From the NCBI GenBank assembly GCA_026393975.1, contig JAPKZD010000007.1, positions 1 through 60,760 on the forward strand: 60,760 nt of DNA, written 5' to 3'. Under the pieces are notes generated by a model, which made no database searches, was not told the DNA's origin, and was given only the letters and a program-made list of their open reading frames with translations. Position 1 is the stretch's first letter, and every line of letters begins with the position of its first letter. Both the position numbers and the translations under genes were made by a program. Below, in pieces: positions 9,001 to 19,209 of the stretch. This stretch comes from Candidatus Aminicenantota bacterium (GTDB taxonomy: Bacteria > Acidobacteriota > Aminicenantia > Aminicenantales > Saccharicenantaceae).

Positions 9001-9266
9001 TCGACTACACGAACCAGCTCCGGCGGGGCGGCATGGGGCTCCGGGAGGCCATCGAGGAGGGCAGCCACGTCCGGTTGAGGCCCATCCTGATGTCGACGGG
9101 GAGCACGCTCGTCGGCCTCATCCCCATAGCCCTGGCCCTCGAGAGGGGCGCCGAGCTCATGCAGCCCCTGGCCATTGTCGTCATCGGCGGGCTGACCTTC
9201 TCGACATTCATGACGCTCATCCTCATCCCGGTCATCTACGAATGGGCGGAGCAGAAAAAACGATGA
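6048..9266 (+). CDS. RND family efflux permease (first of two)
   Basis: A 1072-residue proton-driven inner-membrane pump of the HAE/AcrB superfamily, close to the usual 1040. It begins with the typical ARMAVDRPVTMYMFYIAVILL segment, followed by the first porter domain (LPDISYPRLSV, then PGVAPEEVE). The second membrane block holds GGLALGVGMLDDCAVVVSENI, where the paired acidic residues in TM4 (here Asp-Asp) carry protons. The second porter half and the last membrane block (VIGMVILIGIVVDNATVKIDY) complete a full-length pump. An insertion of about 80 residues with extra hydrophobic stretches (about 490-570) is unusual. Substrate unknown. Confidence 0.93.
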   Translation: MKLARMAVDRPVTMYMFYIAVILLGTVSLRELSVDLLPDISYPRLSVITNYPGVAPEEVETLITAPLESAVSRIPGLRRVESVSKEGVSLLTLEFDWGTNMDFTMLHTREQLDNAKDRFPEDTESPTIIPLDTQSQLIMTLAVTGDRSLLDLKEFAEELVKPRLEQIEGIGSAKTTGGVEREIQVEADPHKLALYGLTVEDVARRVDAFNRNLQGGTIRKGMFKYALRVVGEFESLDEIGEIGLMVTKEGGVVRLRDVATVRDGIKERQGMTRLDGAESIGLLVRKESGANTVKITKLAREVIDQIRKENPGVALSVVSEQAKTIEDAIGAVKDELIQGAILAFLTLLIFLQEWKTPLIIGTVIPISVIGTFSLLFFGNITLNIMSLGGLALGVGMLDDCAVVVSENIFRHRSLGKGLKEAAYIGTKEVGPAVVSTALTTIVVFLPVIYVRGIAGQLFKDTALTVTFALLASLLVSLTLIGTLQSRTFDFGAGMESRWKWTWGLKKFPVAERPLYAVFKGVGFVLNFLASFIVQLFAFIFHYLGLPFRPVLHVVFSAFNAVYGRFIDWYKRFLTWSLDHKGRVMAWTLVFFAVTFALGGLIRRELMPRMETNTFELDLKMPVDFSFEQTTEMAVMLEGRLRGLAPVRTVLAQVGIVSGMESVDPNISVNSARVFVEVEKPNELEGVLDVMRARLAQFPDIAYTIVREQSTISQFLALSAGEVGLKVKGKDLDRLKEISEELVGRLSGIPGIADLATNIGEGKPEFKVTVDKEAIKRYPGLTPSTIGDFLVSAVRGRVATQFREMEKKYDILVRLEDASRQNIEALLGETLPFEGRLVPLRDLVSYEVVRGPREIRRENQQREVLVTANLKGRKISQVTPAVEKAIATLRLPTDYRVGWSGEREEMSQSFRSLVLALLLATLLTYMIMAAQFESLLHPLIVMFTLPMGAAGAIIALLLTGQTFNVISVIGMVILIGIVVDNATVKIDYTNQLRRGGMGLREAIEEGSHVRLRPILMSTGSTLVGLIPIALALERGAELMQPLAIVVIGGLTFSTFMTLILIPVIYEWAEQKKR

Positions 9267-12200
9267 AGGTCTTCATCGATCGCCCCGTGGCCACGGCCAT
9301 GGCCTTCCTGGCCCTGTTCGCGACGGGCGTCTATTCCTTCCTCAACACGCCGATCGAGCTCGCGCCGAAGGAAACCTACCCGATGGTCGACGTCGTCACG
9401 AGCTGGCACGGCGTGCCTCCCGAGGTCGTCCAGACCCAGGTCACGGCGCCGCTTGAGGAGGCCTGCTCGACGGTCAAGGGCATCGTCAAGATGACCTCGA
9501 CCTCCGAGATCGGGCAGTCCCGGATCACCCTGGAGTTCGACCCCAAGACGGACATGGAGTTCGCGACACTCGCCCTGCGCGAGGAGCTGACGAAAGCCCG
9601 GACACTCCTGCCGCCCCAGGTCCGGCCGATCGTCCAACCCTACATCCCCGAGGACTTCCGGGTCCGCCCCTTCCTCGAATACACGATCTCGGGCGACTAC
9701 GAGCTTCAGGAGCTCCGGGAGCTCGTCAAGGAGAAGCTCGAGATCGGCCTCGGCTCGGTCCGGGGCGTCTCCGGCGTCGAGGTCGCGGGGGGCTCGGAGC
9801 CTGAGATCCGGGTCATCCTCGACAAGGGCAAGGTCAAGGCCTACGGCCTTCATCCCTACACGGTCAACGCGGCCATCGGCGCCCGGCTCGGGACCTATCC
9901 CACCGGCCGCGTCCGGAAGGGGAACCAGGAGTTCCTCTTCAAGTTCGCCGACCGGATCGACAGCCTGGCCGAGCTCGAGGAGACGGTCATCGCCTATTCC
10001 GGGGAAAACCCGATCCTGGTCAAGGACATCGCCTCGGTCGAAGTGACCTACGCCGACATCCGCACGATCCACCGCATCAACGGCCAGCCCACGGTCAGCC
10101 TGACCATGTCCAAGGAGCGCGGCGCGAACACCCTCCGCGTCGCCGGCGACGTCAAGCGCAAGCTCGAGGAGGTCAAGAGGGATCTGCCCCCCGCCCTCGT
10201 CTTCAAGAGCGTCGACGACGAGAGCGAGGAAATCCGCAAGAACCTCAACGACCTCGCCCTCCTCGCCGGGCTGATCACGGTCATCGTCTTCGCCATGATC
10301 TTCGTCGTCCTCCGCCGCGTCCGGCCGTCCCTCCTCATCCTGTCTTCAATCGCCTTCTCCATCGTCATCACCTTCAACCTCATCTACGCCTTTAAGATCT
10401 CGCTCAACATGTTGACCCTCGGGGCGCTGGCCCTGGGCTTCGGCATGTTCGTCGACAACTCCATCGTCGTCTTCGAGAACATCCTCCGCCTGCGGGAGCG
10501 GGGGATGGAACCGCGAGAAGCGGCCATCCAGGGGCCCAAGGAGGTCTTCGTGGCCGTCCTGGCCTCGACGCTGACGACCATGGCCGTCTTTTTCAGCTTT
10601 CCCTTCTTCCAGGGGAAGCTCAAGATCTACTACCTACCCCTGGCCATCGTCATCGCCTCGGCCATGGCGGCCTCGCTCCTCGTCTCCTTCTCCCTCATCC
10701 CCGCCCTCAGCCCGCGGCTCATCGAGAAGCGGAAGACGTCGGGCGCCGAAGAGAAGCGGAGCCCTCGGTTCGAGAAGGCCCTCGGCGTCCTCATGCGCCA
10801 TCCCGTCGAGGTCCTGCTCGTCGCTGCCGCCCTGCTCTTCGGGACCTATCGCTGGTTCCGGGCCGAGGTCACGATCGGCCGCTGGTATTCCTGGTACTCC
10901 AAGGAGTACCTCTACGTCCGTATCGGCATGCCGCCCGGAACCGATATCGTCCGGACCGACGAGACGATCCGCGCTTTCGAGGACAAGGTCATGGCCCAGG
11001 ACTATGCCAAAGAGATGAATGTCCGCATCCAGTCCGAGAACGCCCAGGCCATCATCGGTTTCCCGCCGGATATCGAAAAGTCCTACCGGCCCTACACCCT
11101 GAAGGAGGAGCTCATCCAGCTGGCCACCCAGTTCGCCGGAATCGACATCAGCGTCTCGGGCTTCGACCCCCAGTGGTATTCCTCGAGCATGGGCGCCGGG
11201 ACCGCCTACAGCTCCCGGATCAAGTTCTACGGCTACAACCTCAAGAAAATAAAGGAGATAACCGCTGACCTGGAAAAGACCCTACGGCGCAATCCGCGCA
11301 TCAAGGAGGTCCGGACCGTTTCCAGCCGATACGGCTGGTGGCGGGGCGACACGCTCGAGGACATCCTCAAGATCGATAAGGCCGCGCTCCGCCGCTACGA
11401 CATCGACCCGGCCTACCTCTACTTCCACCTCCAGACGATGATCCAGGGCGAGTTCGGCTCGCCGGCCAGGATCCGGACGGGCGGCAAGGACATCACCGTC
11501 TCGGTCAAGTTCCCCGAGGCATCGACGCTCGACATGCGCGGCCTGCGCGAGGCCCTCATCCAGACGCGGGCGGGTGAGTATCTCCGGCTCGGCGAGATCG
11601 CCTCGTTCGACGAGGTCCCCATCGCCGGGTCGATCGACCGCGAGAACCAGCAGTTCCAGCAGACGATCATGTGGGAGTTCCGCGGCCCGTCGAAGGCCGA
11701 GGAGCGCTACCGCAAGGCCGTCTTCGCCTCCCTCCACCTACCGCCGGGCTTTTCGGCGACACTCGACGAACAGGGATATGTGACCGAGGAGGAGCAGAAG
11801 CAGATCGACTTCGCCATCGCCGTCGCCCTGGTCATCATCTTCATGATCCTGGCCGCGCTCTACGAGTCCTTCATCCTGCCCTTCTTCATCCTCCTGGCCG
11901 TGCCGCTCTCGCTCATCGGGGTCTTCGTCGCCTTCGTCGTGGCCAAGGCGCCGTTCGACCCGACGGCCCACATCGGGGTCATCCTTCTTTCGGGCATCGT
12001 CGTCAACAACGCCATCCTGCTCGTCGACCACATCAACCTGAGGCGAAGACAGGGATTGGGGCTTCGGGAGGCTATCGTCCGGGGCACGAGAGACAGGGTC
12101 CGGCCGATCTTCATGACCACGGCAACGACGGTCTTCGGCATGGTGCCGCTCCTCCTCATCGGTTCCGGGGCGAACAAGCGGCAGATCTGGTCGTCGCTGG

Positions 12201-12421
12201 CGCTCTGCACGGTGGGCGGCCTGACGACCTCGACGCTCCTCATCCTCATCGTCATCCCGGTCCTCTACTACCACGGCGACAAGTTGAGGGCCTGGGGAGC
12301 GGAGAAGGCGCGGGAAGCGCGGGGGCTCTTCGGGCCGAAAGTCAATAAGAGCGCCGGTCCGTCGGCGGGATGTGACAGCGCTTGCAGTCGAGGGGCAGGT
12401 CCGAGTGGAATGTGTTCCTGA
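9263..12421 (+). CDS. RND family efflux permease (second of two)
   Basis: A second full-length RND pump of 1052 residues, divergent from the first. The chosen ATG at 9263 overlaps the preceding stop in an ATGA junction and yields MKVFIDRPVATAMAFLALF, the expected first membrane helix; an in-frame ATG at 9242 would add seven residues. TM4 reads GALALGFGMFVDNSIVVFENI, with only one Asp where many drug pumps have two. The large porter domains are intact. Such side-by-side pairs may form a heteromeric pump like MdtBC, which is inference. The last 80 bases overlap a convergent gene. Confidence 0.92.
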   Translation: MKVFIDRPVATAMAFLALFATGVYSFLNTPIELAPKETYPMVDVVTSWHGVPPEVVQTQVTAPLEEACSTVKGIVKMTSTSEIGQSRITLEFDPKTDMEFATLALREELTKARTLLPPQVRPIVQPYIPEDFRVRPFLEYTISGDYELQELRELVKEKLEIGLGSVRGVSGVEVAGGSEPEIRVILDKGKVKAYGLHPYTVNAAIGARLGTYPTGRVRKGNQEFLFKFADRIDSLAELEETVIAYSGENPILVKDIASVEVTYADIRTIHRINGQPTVSLTMSKERGANTLRVAGDVKRKLEEVKRDLPPALVFKSVDDESEEIRKNLNDLALLAGLITVIVFAMIFVVLRRVRPSLLILSSIAFSIVITFNLIYAFKISLNMLTLGALALGFGMFVDNSIVVFENILRLRERGMEPREAAIQGPKEVFVAVLASTLTTMAVFFSFPFFQGKLKIYYLPLAIVIASAMAASLLVSFSLIPALSPRLIEKRKTSGAEEKRSPRFEKALGVLMRHPVEVLLVAAALLFGTYRWFRAEVTIGRWYSWYSKEYLYVRIGMPPGTDIVRTDETIRAFEDKVMAQDYAKEMNVRIQSENAQAIIGFPPDIEKSYRPYTLKEELIQLATQFAGIDISVSGFDPQWYSSSMGAGTAYSSRIKFYGYNLKKIKEITADLEKTLRRNPRIKEVRTVSSRYGWWRGDTLEDILKIDKAALRRYDIDPAYLYFHLQTMIQGEFGSPARIRTGGKDITVSVKFPEASTLDMRGLREALIQTRAGEYLRLGEIASFDEVPIAGSIDRENQQFQQTIMWEFRGPSKAEERYRKAVFASLHLPPGFSATLDEQGYVTEEEQKQIDFAIAVALVIIFMILAALYESFILPFFILLAVPLSLIGVFVAFVVAKAPFDPTAHIGVILLSGIVVNNAILLVDHINLRRRQGLGLREAIVRGTRDRVRPIFMTTATTVFGMVPLLLIGSGANKRQIWSSLALCTVGGLTTSTLLILIVIPVLYYHGDKLRAWGAEKAREARGLFGPKVNKSAGPSAGCDSACSRGAGPSGMCS

Positions 12422-12983
12422 AGAATTCGTTGTCGAGGAGCATCTCCTGGGCGATCTGGGCCCGGGACTGCTGGATGAAAGCCGCCAGGTCCTCCTCGAT
12501 CACAGCTCCGGCCTTGGGGTGGAGCCGGCCGACCTCGACGCCCAGCCAGTAGACGATGACTTCGGGGGCCACGGTGACGCCGTTGTCGGCGATGAGGGAA
12601 GCCGGTTCGGCCAGGTCCTTCGCGACGCCGATGAACTCCGCGGAGAGCGCGGTGTTTCCCGTCGCCTCGAATGTCCGGCCGATGGCCCCGGCGAGCTTGA
12701 GGTCGTCCGGTCGTGAAGCAACCAGGAACATCCGGACGTGGACCGGGTCGACCAGAGTGACGAGAGTAGCCAGGGCGGTTAGCGAAGGCGCGAAGGAAGC
12801 GAAGGAGCCGGCGGCCGCGGTCGCGAGCGCGAGGATCTTGTCCTTCGAGAGGTAGCCGACGAGCGCCTCCTCTTGGCCGCCGCGCCAAGCCAGGGACGCG
12901 GTCCCCAGGAGGACGCAAAAGGTCCCGGCGACGATCGCGCTTCTCGCCCTTCTTATCGTCTCAGGGGTCCTTTCGGTCTTCAG
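12342..12983 (-). CDS. Hypothetical membrane-anchored protein with C-terminal CxxCH motif
   Basis: Not recognised as a known family. The frame is open from a stop at 13017-13019 down to 12342. An N-terminal hydrophobic stretch (SAIVAGTFCVLLGTASLAW) is followed by a second one, then a soluble domain of about 130 residues. The C-terminus carries Cys-Lys-Arg-Cys-His, the shape of a c-type haem attachment site, 11 residues from the end. No ATG, GTG or TTG precedes the first membrane stretch; a CTG at 12983 is the nearest candidate, and the first ATG (12731) would remove both hydrophobic parts. The 3' end overlaps the convergent RND gene by 80 bases. Confidence 0.55.
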   Translation of the reverse strand: MKTERTPETIRRARSAIVAGTFCVLLGTASLAWRGGQEEALVGYLSKDKILALATAAAGSFASFAPSLTALATLVTLVDPVHVRMFLVASRPDDLKLAGAIGRTFEATGNTALSAEFIGVAKDLAEPASLIADNGVTVAPEVIVYWLGVEVGRLHPKAGAVIEEDLAAFIQQSRAQIAQEMLLDNEFFRNTFHSDLPLDCKRCHIPPTDRRSY

Positions 12984-13016
12984 TGGATCGGCGCCAATTT
13001 TTCCAGGCCTCCCCGC

Positions 13017-14039
13017 TCATTTGAGGCCTTTTTCGAAGGGCGGGCGGCAGACCCCCCGCTCGGTGATGATGGCCGTGATGTAGGCAGCCGGAGTGACGTC
13101 GAAGGCCGGGTTGCGGACCTCGGCATAAGGGAGTGTGACCAAGTGGCCGCCGACCTCGCGGACCTCGTCGGGGCTCCGCTCCTCGATGGGGATGCCGCCG
13201 CCGTCGGCGAGCGTCGGGTCGACCGTGCTCATGGGCGCCGCGACATAGAACGGCACGCTGTTCTCCTTGGCCAGGACGGCCAGCGAATACGTCCCGATCT
13301 TGTTGGCCGTGTCGCCGTTGCGGGCGATGCGGTCGGCGCCGACGACGACCGCGTCGACATCTCCGCGCCGCAGGAACCAGCCGGCCATGCTGTCGGTGAT
13401 GAGGACGACCGGGACGCCGTCCTTGTCGAGCTCCCAGACGGTCAGGCGGGCTCCCTGGAGGAAGGGCCGGGTCTCGTCGGCGAAGACGCGAACCCTCTTG
13501 CCCTCGGCGACGGCGGCCCGGATGACGCCGAGCGCCGTGCCGTATTCGGCCGTGGCCAGCCCGCCGGCGTTGCAGTGGGTCAGGATGGTCCAGCCGTCGC
13601 GGAGGAGGGTCTGGCCGTGACGGCCGATGGCCCGGTTCGTCACCGAGTCCTCGCGCTCGATCGCCTTGGCCTCCTCGAGGAGAGCCGTCCGGATGGCCCG
13701 CAGGCCTTGCTGCCGAGTGCGCTCGTAGACCGCCTTCATCCGCTCCAGAGCCCAGAAGAGGTTCCGGGCCGTGGGCCGCGTCCGCTCGAGCCGCTGGTAG
13801 ATTTTCTCGAAGTCACGGTCGAGCGACCGGCCCGTCCCCGCGGTTAGGGCCATCGCGCCCAGGGCGACGCCGTAGGCCGCGGCGATGCCGATCGCCGGCG
13901 CCCCGCGGATGACCATTTTCTCGATGGCTTGGGCCACCTGGATGTAGGTGCTGCAGCGGACGTAGGTCTCCTGGCCGGGGAGCTTCCGCTGGTCGATCAT
14001 AATGACGGAACGGCCACGCCAGGCGATGGTCGGCAGCAT
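13017..14039 (-). CDS. mtnA: S-methyl-5-thioribose-1-phosphate isomerase
   Basis: MtnA converts 5-methylthioribose-1-phosphate to the ribulose form in the methionine salvage pathway. The 340-residue length is typical. Visible signatures are the N-terminal [15 protein letters not shown], the catalytic cysteine in [19 protein letters not shown] and the catalytic aspartate in [20 protein letters not shown]. The eIF2B-like fold is shared with ribose-1,5-bisphosphate isomerase, but the cysteine motif and length favour MtnA. The ATG at 14039 has AAGGA seven bases upstream. It sits three bases downstream of a TPR lipoprotein gene, so it is likely read from the same message. No other salvage genes are in the window. 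Confidence 0.94.
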   Translation of the reverse strand: MLPTIAWRGRSVIMIDQRKLPGQETYVRCSTYIQVAQAIEKMVIRGAPAIGIAAAYGVALGAMALTAGTGRSLDRDFEKIYQRLERTRPTARNLFWALERMKAVYERTRQQGLRAIRTALLEEAKAIEREDSVTNRAIGRHGQTLLRDGWTILTHCNAGGLATAEYGTALGVIRAAVAEGKRVRVFADETRPFLQGARLTVWELDKDGVPVVLITDSMAGWFLRRGDVDAVVVGADRIARNGDTANKIGTYSLAVLAKENSVPFYVAAPMSTVDPTLADGGGIPIEERSPDEVREVGGHLVTLPYAEVRNPAFDVTPAAYITAIITERGVCRPPFEKGLK

Positions 14040-14042
14040 CGG

Positions 14043-14873
14043 TTAGTCCTTCTTCCAGGCCGGCGTCCGGGCGTCCCGCCAGCCCCATTTCTTCGTCCAA
14101 CCGGAATGGGCCGAGGCGAAAGCCTTCGACTCGGCCGCCGGGAGGGTTTCTATGAGCTTATCATAACAGTATATGAGCTGGTTGTCGTTGTCGCGCGATA
14201 TTTTTTCCGAGGGCAGGCCGAGCTCGCGGGCGATGACGGCTTCCTCGTAGGACCGGCGGAGGTCGCCGATGTGGCCGTCGACCTGCGCGTGAAGGTAATG
14301 GGTGAGGCCGCAGGCGAAGTCACGGTCGAGGAGCCGGTCGAGCGTTTTGGCCAGGCCGGCCAGCGTCCGGCCTTTTTCTTCGGGATCAAGGCCGGCGGCC
14401 CGGGCGAGGACCAGGTTCGTCCGCTTTTCGGCGGCCGTCATCAGGACGGGCTTGAAGGCGGACTTATCGAGGAGCTGGGCGTAAATCCGGAGGGCCGGGG
14501 CTTCGAGGCCCAGTTCTTCGAAAGACGCGGCGAGGCCGGCGAGAGCGACGTCGGAAGCCCACGCTTCGCCCGGTTCGAACCCCAGGCTGAAGGCCTTGAG
14601 AAAGCTTGCCTCGGCATCGCGCCACCGGCCGAGGTTCGTCTCGGCCAAGCCCTTGATCGTGAAGGCCTGGGCCGAGGGTTTCCGACGGCACTCGCGGTCG
14701 GCTTCGTCGAGGGCCCTCTTCCAGGACGCGACGGCGGCCTCCGTACGGAAGACGCGGGCTTGGTCCTGGCCTTCGGCGTAAAACTGCTTGGCTTTCCGAA
14801 GATGCGGGAGACAAGCTACCGAGAGGACAAAGACGAGGGCGAGGGCGGCGGCCGGGAAGAGTTTTCTTTTCAT
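14043..14873 (-). CDS. TPR-like lipoprotein
   Basis: A 276-residue secreted protein. The N-terminal signal peptide ends in Leu-Ser-Val-Ala-Cys, a lipobox, so the mature protein is probably lipid-anchored at Cys21. The rest is helical with repeated Ala/Leu patterns (RTEAAVASWKRALDEADREC, then GRWRDAEASFLKAFSLGFEP) that look like two or three degenerate tetratricopeptide repeats. No catalytic motif is seen. It overlaps the upstream gene by four bases (ATGA) and is followed after three bases by mtnA, giving a three-gene leftward operon. Its role is unknown. Confidence 0.75.
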   Translation of the reverse strand: MKRKLFPAAALALVFVLSVACLPHLRKAKQFYAEGQDQARVFRTEAAVASWKRALDEADRECRRKPSAQAFTIKGLAETNLGRWRDAEASFLKAFSLGFEPGEAWASDVALAGLAASFEELGLEAPALRIYAQLLDKSAFKPVLMTAAEKRTNLVLARAAGLDPEEKGRTLAGLAKTLDRLLDRDFACGLTHYLHAQVDGHIGDLRRSYEEAVIARELGLPSEKISRDNDNQLIYCYDKLIETLPAAESKAFASAHSGWTKKWGWRDARTPAWKKD

Positions 14874-15496
14874 GCGTCGGGAGGGATCGCCGGGCTGATG
14901 CCGGCCGGCTTTTTGATCAAGGCGATGATCATATTTTGGACATCTTCGTCCTTGATAAGATGGAGGCCGAGCGAGGCGGCCTCCATGCCGATGAGCTCCA
15001 GGTCCGTCCAGAAGTCCGGGTTGGCCGCGGCGGGTTGGATATCGTCCCTAGCCTTGCTTGTTCGAGAGGCGAATTCGACGACGATGCCGCGATAATCGGC
15101 CGCTTCAATTTCCGCCTTAAAGAGGGCGGTAAGGAAAGCGTCTTCGAGGCCGAAAACAGGATAGAGGGCAGGGAAGGCGGCCCGGAGGGTACGCAGATCG
15201 CCCCGGGCGAGCTCGTCGGCGTATTCGCGGCCCAGGGCTTCGTCCCCGGAGAAAAAATGCAGGACGAATTCGTCGGGCTTAGTCCGGACGAATTCGGGGT
15301 CGAGCCAGACCTGCCAGGCGAGGACCCTCTCCCTGTAATCGAAGACGCGCCGGACCGCCCAGACGCAGGCCGAATAGAGGACGGGGAAGTAGAGCCAGGA
15401 CTTCAGGGGCAGGAACCCGTTGAGGATCTCGACGCCCCGGGCGAGCGCGGCCTCGACGCCTTTCTTGCTCATGACCTCGTCGTTCTTCCCATACAC
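14870..15496 (-). CDS. Hypothetical protein, 208 residues
   Basis: I do not recognise a family. The protein is mostly soluble, with one moderately hydrophobic patch (LKSWLYFPVLYSACVWAVRR, about residues 31-50) and an acidic C-terminal half. The ATG at 15496 is preceded by AGGA at six bases, which is better than the internal ATG at 15472. It is the first gene of the leftward set with the TPR lipoprotein and mtnA and overlaps the former by four bases. Confidence 0.7.
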   Translation of the reverse strand: MYGKNDEVMSKKGVEAALARGVEILNGFLPLKSWLYFPVLYSACVWAVRRVFDYRERVLAWQVWLDPEFVRTKPDEFVLHFFSGDEALGREYADELARGDLRTLRAAFPALYPVFGLEDAFLTALFKAEIEAADYRGIVVEFASRTSKARDDIQPAAANPDFWTDLELIGMEAASLGLHLIKDEDVQNMIIALIKKPAGISPAIPPDA

Positions 15497-15628
15497 ATTC
15501 CTGATTCCGCTCCATTATACGTCAACCGCCGCCTCCCCGTTCAAGCCTTCCGGAATCGTTAAGAAATTAAAGATCCCCCCACCCGGCCGAGAGGTCAGCC
15601 TCCGCGTGTAGGGATAACGGCAAAGTGC

Positions 15629-15970
15629 GATGCCTGGAGGAGGCCGCCGAATAATGGGGTCGAGGGTATCGTCGGAGGGAGCGGCGGGGAGCGGAGTCTT
15701 CGTAGCGACCAGCAGAATTGTAGCGGAGTACCCGGAGCTACAATTCTGGTAAATATCTGAAAAGAAATTTCTTTCCTGGACTTGCTTAAGATATTTCCTA
15801 GAAGTGCGGCTCCGGGTACTTCGCCGCACTTCTATCGGTCGCTCCCCAGAGTCCGCTCCCTGCCGCTCCTCCCATCGGATCCGGCCCGGGAAGGCGTAAA
15901 AATCACCGCAGCGGACGGAGACGATACCAGAGGCCCCTTCGCGGCCGACGGAGCGGCGCGCCCCAAGCCT
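15629..15970 (+). repeat. Structured intergenic repeat, copy A, carrying a palindromic insert
   Basis: This occupies most of the 507-base gap between the gene at 14870-15496 and lepA. Its two ends (about 15629-15681 and 15867-15970) match the copies at 24848-25145 and, inverted, 33721-33876. Shared strings include gatgcctgg-type starts, ctcctcccatcg and aatcaccgcagcg. Where the other copies have about 42 bases, this copy has a roughly 186-base palindromic block. I see no gene in the gap. Confidence 0.8.
15689..15858. repeat. 170-bp near-palindrome with two covarying hairpins
   Basis: Arms 15689-15758 and 15789-15858 are inverted copies (54 of 70 positions) around a 30-base centre that itself holds the palindrome aaagaaatttcttt. 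Each arm contains a perfect 10-bp hairpin: 15714-15723 with 15738-15747, and 15800-15809 with 15824-15833. The two stems differ at three base pairs, and in each case both partners have changed so that pairing is kept. The 14-base loops are complementary at 13 positions. Weaker symmetry continues outward to about 15673 and 15875. Confidence 0.85.
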
Positions 15971-16003
15971 GCACGTTAGTAAACGGAAGCTGACCCCCGA
16001 GGC

Positions 16004-17794
<1,791 letters not shown>

Positions 17795-17848
17795 GGGAAC
17801 GCCCATTATCTCAGAATTCCCCCGGCCCGGCAAGACGGCCGGCTCCGG

Positions 17849-17877
17849 TTGACTTTTCGGGGGGGAGGGCGTATCTT
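17849..17877 (+). promoter_or_regulatory. Sigma-70 type promoter for tatA
   Basis: TTGACT at 17849-17854, a 17-base spacer and TATCTT at 17872-17877, 41 bases ahead of the tatA start. Confidence 0.6.
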
Positions 17878-17917
17878 TTAGGGGAGAATCGCGGAAAGAC
17901 CCATATAGGAGACGCCC

Positions 17918-18103
17918 ATGCTCGGATCCATCGGACCGACCGAACTGATCCTGATACTCCTGATCGTCATCATCATCTTCGGCGCCCGGAAACTGCCGGA
18001 CCTCGGGAAATCCATCGGCGAGGGCATTAAGAACTTCAAAAAGTCCATAAACACCAAGGACGAGCCCGAAAATCCCAAGAAGCCCGAGCCCCCCGCCAAT
18101 TGA
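17918..18103 (+). CDS. tatA: Twin-arginine translocase subunit TatA/TatE
   Basis: A 61-residue protein with the standard TatA plan: a short N-terminal [20 protein letters not shown] membrane helix, the hinge [18 protein letters not shown], an amphipathic helix and a short charged tail. TatA assembles the pore-like part of the machinery that exports folded proteins with twin-arginine signals. It is preceded by a TAGGAGA ribosome-binding site and a good promoter. tatC is not in the window. It lies just upstream of a sugar kinase gene, with 61 bases between. Confidence 0.95.
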   Translation: MLGSIGPTELILILLIVIIIFGARKLPDLGKSIGEGIKNFKKSINTKDEPENPKKPEPPAN

Positions 18104-18164
18104 CGGCCCGCCGCCCCGGCGCCTGCCGGGACCCCCGTCTGAGCGGGCCCTTTGAGTACCCTCC

Positions 18165-19088
18165 ATGAAGACCTATTGCGACGCCGGTTTTGACATCGGC
18201 GGCACCCGGCTGAAATACGGCCTCATCGACTCCGAAGGGCGCCTCGTCCTCAAGGGCAAAGTCCGCAGTCCCGAGGCCATGGCCGACATCCTGGCCGCCC
18301 TCGAGAAGGCCTGGGGCTCCCTCAAGAAAAAAGCGCCTGGCCCCATCCGCTCCTGCGGCTTTGGCATCGCCGGCTTCTACAGCTTGAAGCAACAGAAGAT
18401 CCTCCAGTCGCCGAACTACCCCAGCCTCAACGGTTTTCCCCTCGTCCCCGCCCTCCGCAAGTTCATCGACGTGCCGTTCCGGATCGGGAACGACGCCAAC
18501 ATGGCCGCCTATGGGGAATTCGCCCACGGGGCGGGGCGGGGCGCCCGGAGCCTGGTCCTGCTGACCATCGGGACGGGCATCGGCTCGGGCATCATCCTCG
18601 ATGGGAAGCTGTGGGAAGGCGAGGGCGGCTACGCCGGAGAGATCGGGCACATCACGGTCAACCCCGAAGGCGACCCCTGCAACTGCGGCAGCCGGGGCTG
18701 CCTCGAGACCGAGGCCTCGGCGCCGCGGATCGTCAAGAACTACCAGGCCCTCACGGGACGGACAGATGTCGCCGACTCCCAGGACGTCTATCTCCTGGCC
18801 AAAGCCGGCGACCCGGCCGCGCTCGAGAGCTTCAGGAAATGCGCCTACTACCTGGGCATCGGCCTGGGCATCGTCATCAATCTCCTGAACCCAGAGAAGA
18901 TCCTCATCGGCGGCGGAGTCGTTTCGGCCGGGAAATTCCTCCTCGGCCCGACCGTCGAGGAAGCCCGCCGGCGGTCCCACCGCATTTCCTTCGCCGGCTG
19001 CCGCATCGAGAAAGCGTCCCTGGGCAACGACGCCGGCCTCGCCGGAGCGGCCGCCTGGGCTCGTCTCAAGGCGGGGAATCGGAAATGA
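18165..19088 (+). CDS. ROK family sugar kinase (glucokinase-like)
   Basis: A 307-residue ROK kinase. The N-terminal phosphate-binding loop is [15 protein letters not shown], and the middle shows [20 protein letters not shown] and [15 protein letters not shown]. The ROK zinc site is clear: [21 protein letters not shown], with His and three Cys. It most likely phosphorylates glucose or a similar hexose; the exact sugar cannot be read. No helix-turn-helix domain is fused, so it is an enzyme rather than a ROK repressor. It is followed by its own downstream neighbour's strong promoter rather than by a coupled gene. Confidence 0.92.
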   Translation: MKTYCDAGFDIGGTRLKYGLIDSEGRLVLKGKVRSPEAMADILAALEKAWGSLKKKAPGPIRSCGFGIAGFYSLKQQKILQSPNYPSLNGFPLVPALRKFIDVPFRIGNDANMAAYGEFAHGAGRGARSLVLLTIGTGIGSGIILDGKLWEGEGGYAGEIGHITVNPEGDPCNCGSRGCLETEASAPRIVKNYQALTGRTDVADSQDVYLLAKAGDPAALESFRKCAYYLGIGLGIVINLLNPEKILIGGGVVSAGKFLLGPTVEEARRRSHRISFAGCRIEKASLGNDAGLAGAAAWARLKAGNRK

Positions 19089-19147
19089 GGGTCCTCTCCT
19101 GCGGCGGCCCGCCTGTAACGTTCCGCCCCCGGCGAGAGTTAATTATT

Positions 19148-19176
19148 TTGACATCCCCAAAGGAAAAAAATATAAA
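19148..19176 (+). promoter_or_regulatory. Strong sigma-70 type promoter for the TonB-dependent receptor
   Basis: TTGACA at 19148-19153, a 17-base spacer and TATAAA at 19171-19176. Transcription would begin near 19183, which bears on the choice of start codon for the receptor. Confidence 0.75.
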
Positions 19177-19209
19177 GGACTGGTGGAGATCGAGACCAAG
19201 GAGGCCGCT

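Noticed and set aside
12268-12918. A 216-codon Arg/Pro-rich frame on the reverse strand
   Set aside because: The overlapping frame 12342-12983 has hydrophobic anchors and a CxxCH motif, whereas this one has the composition of a shifted frame.
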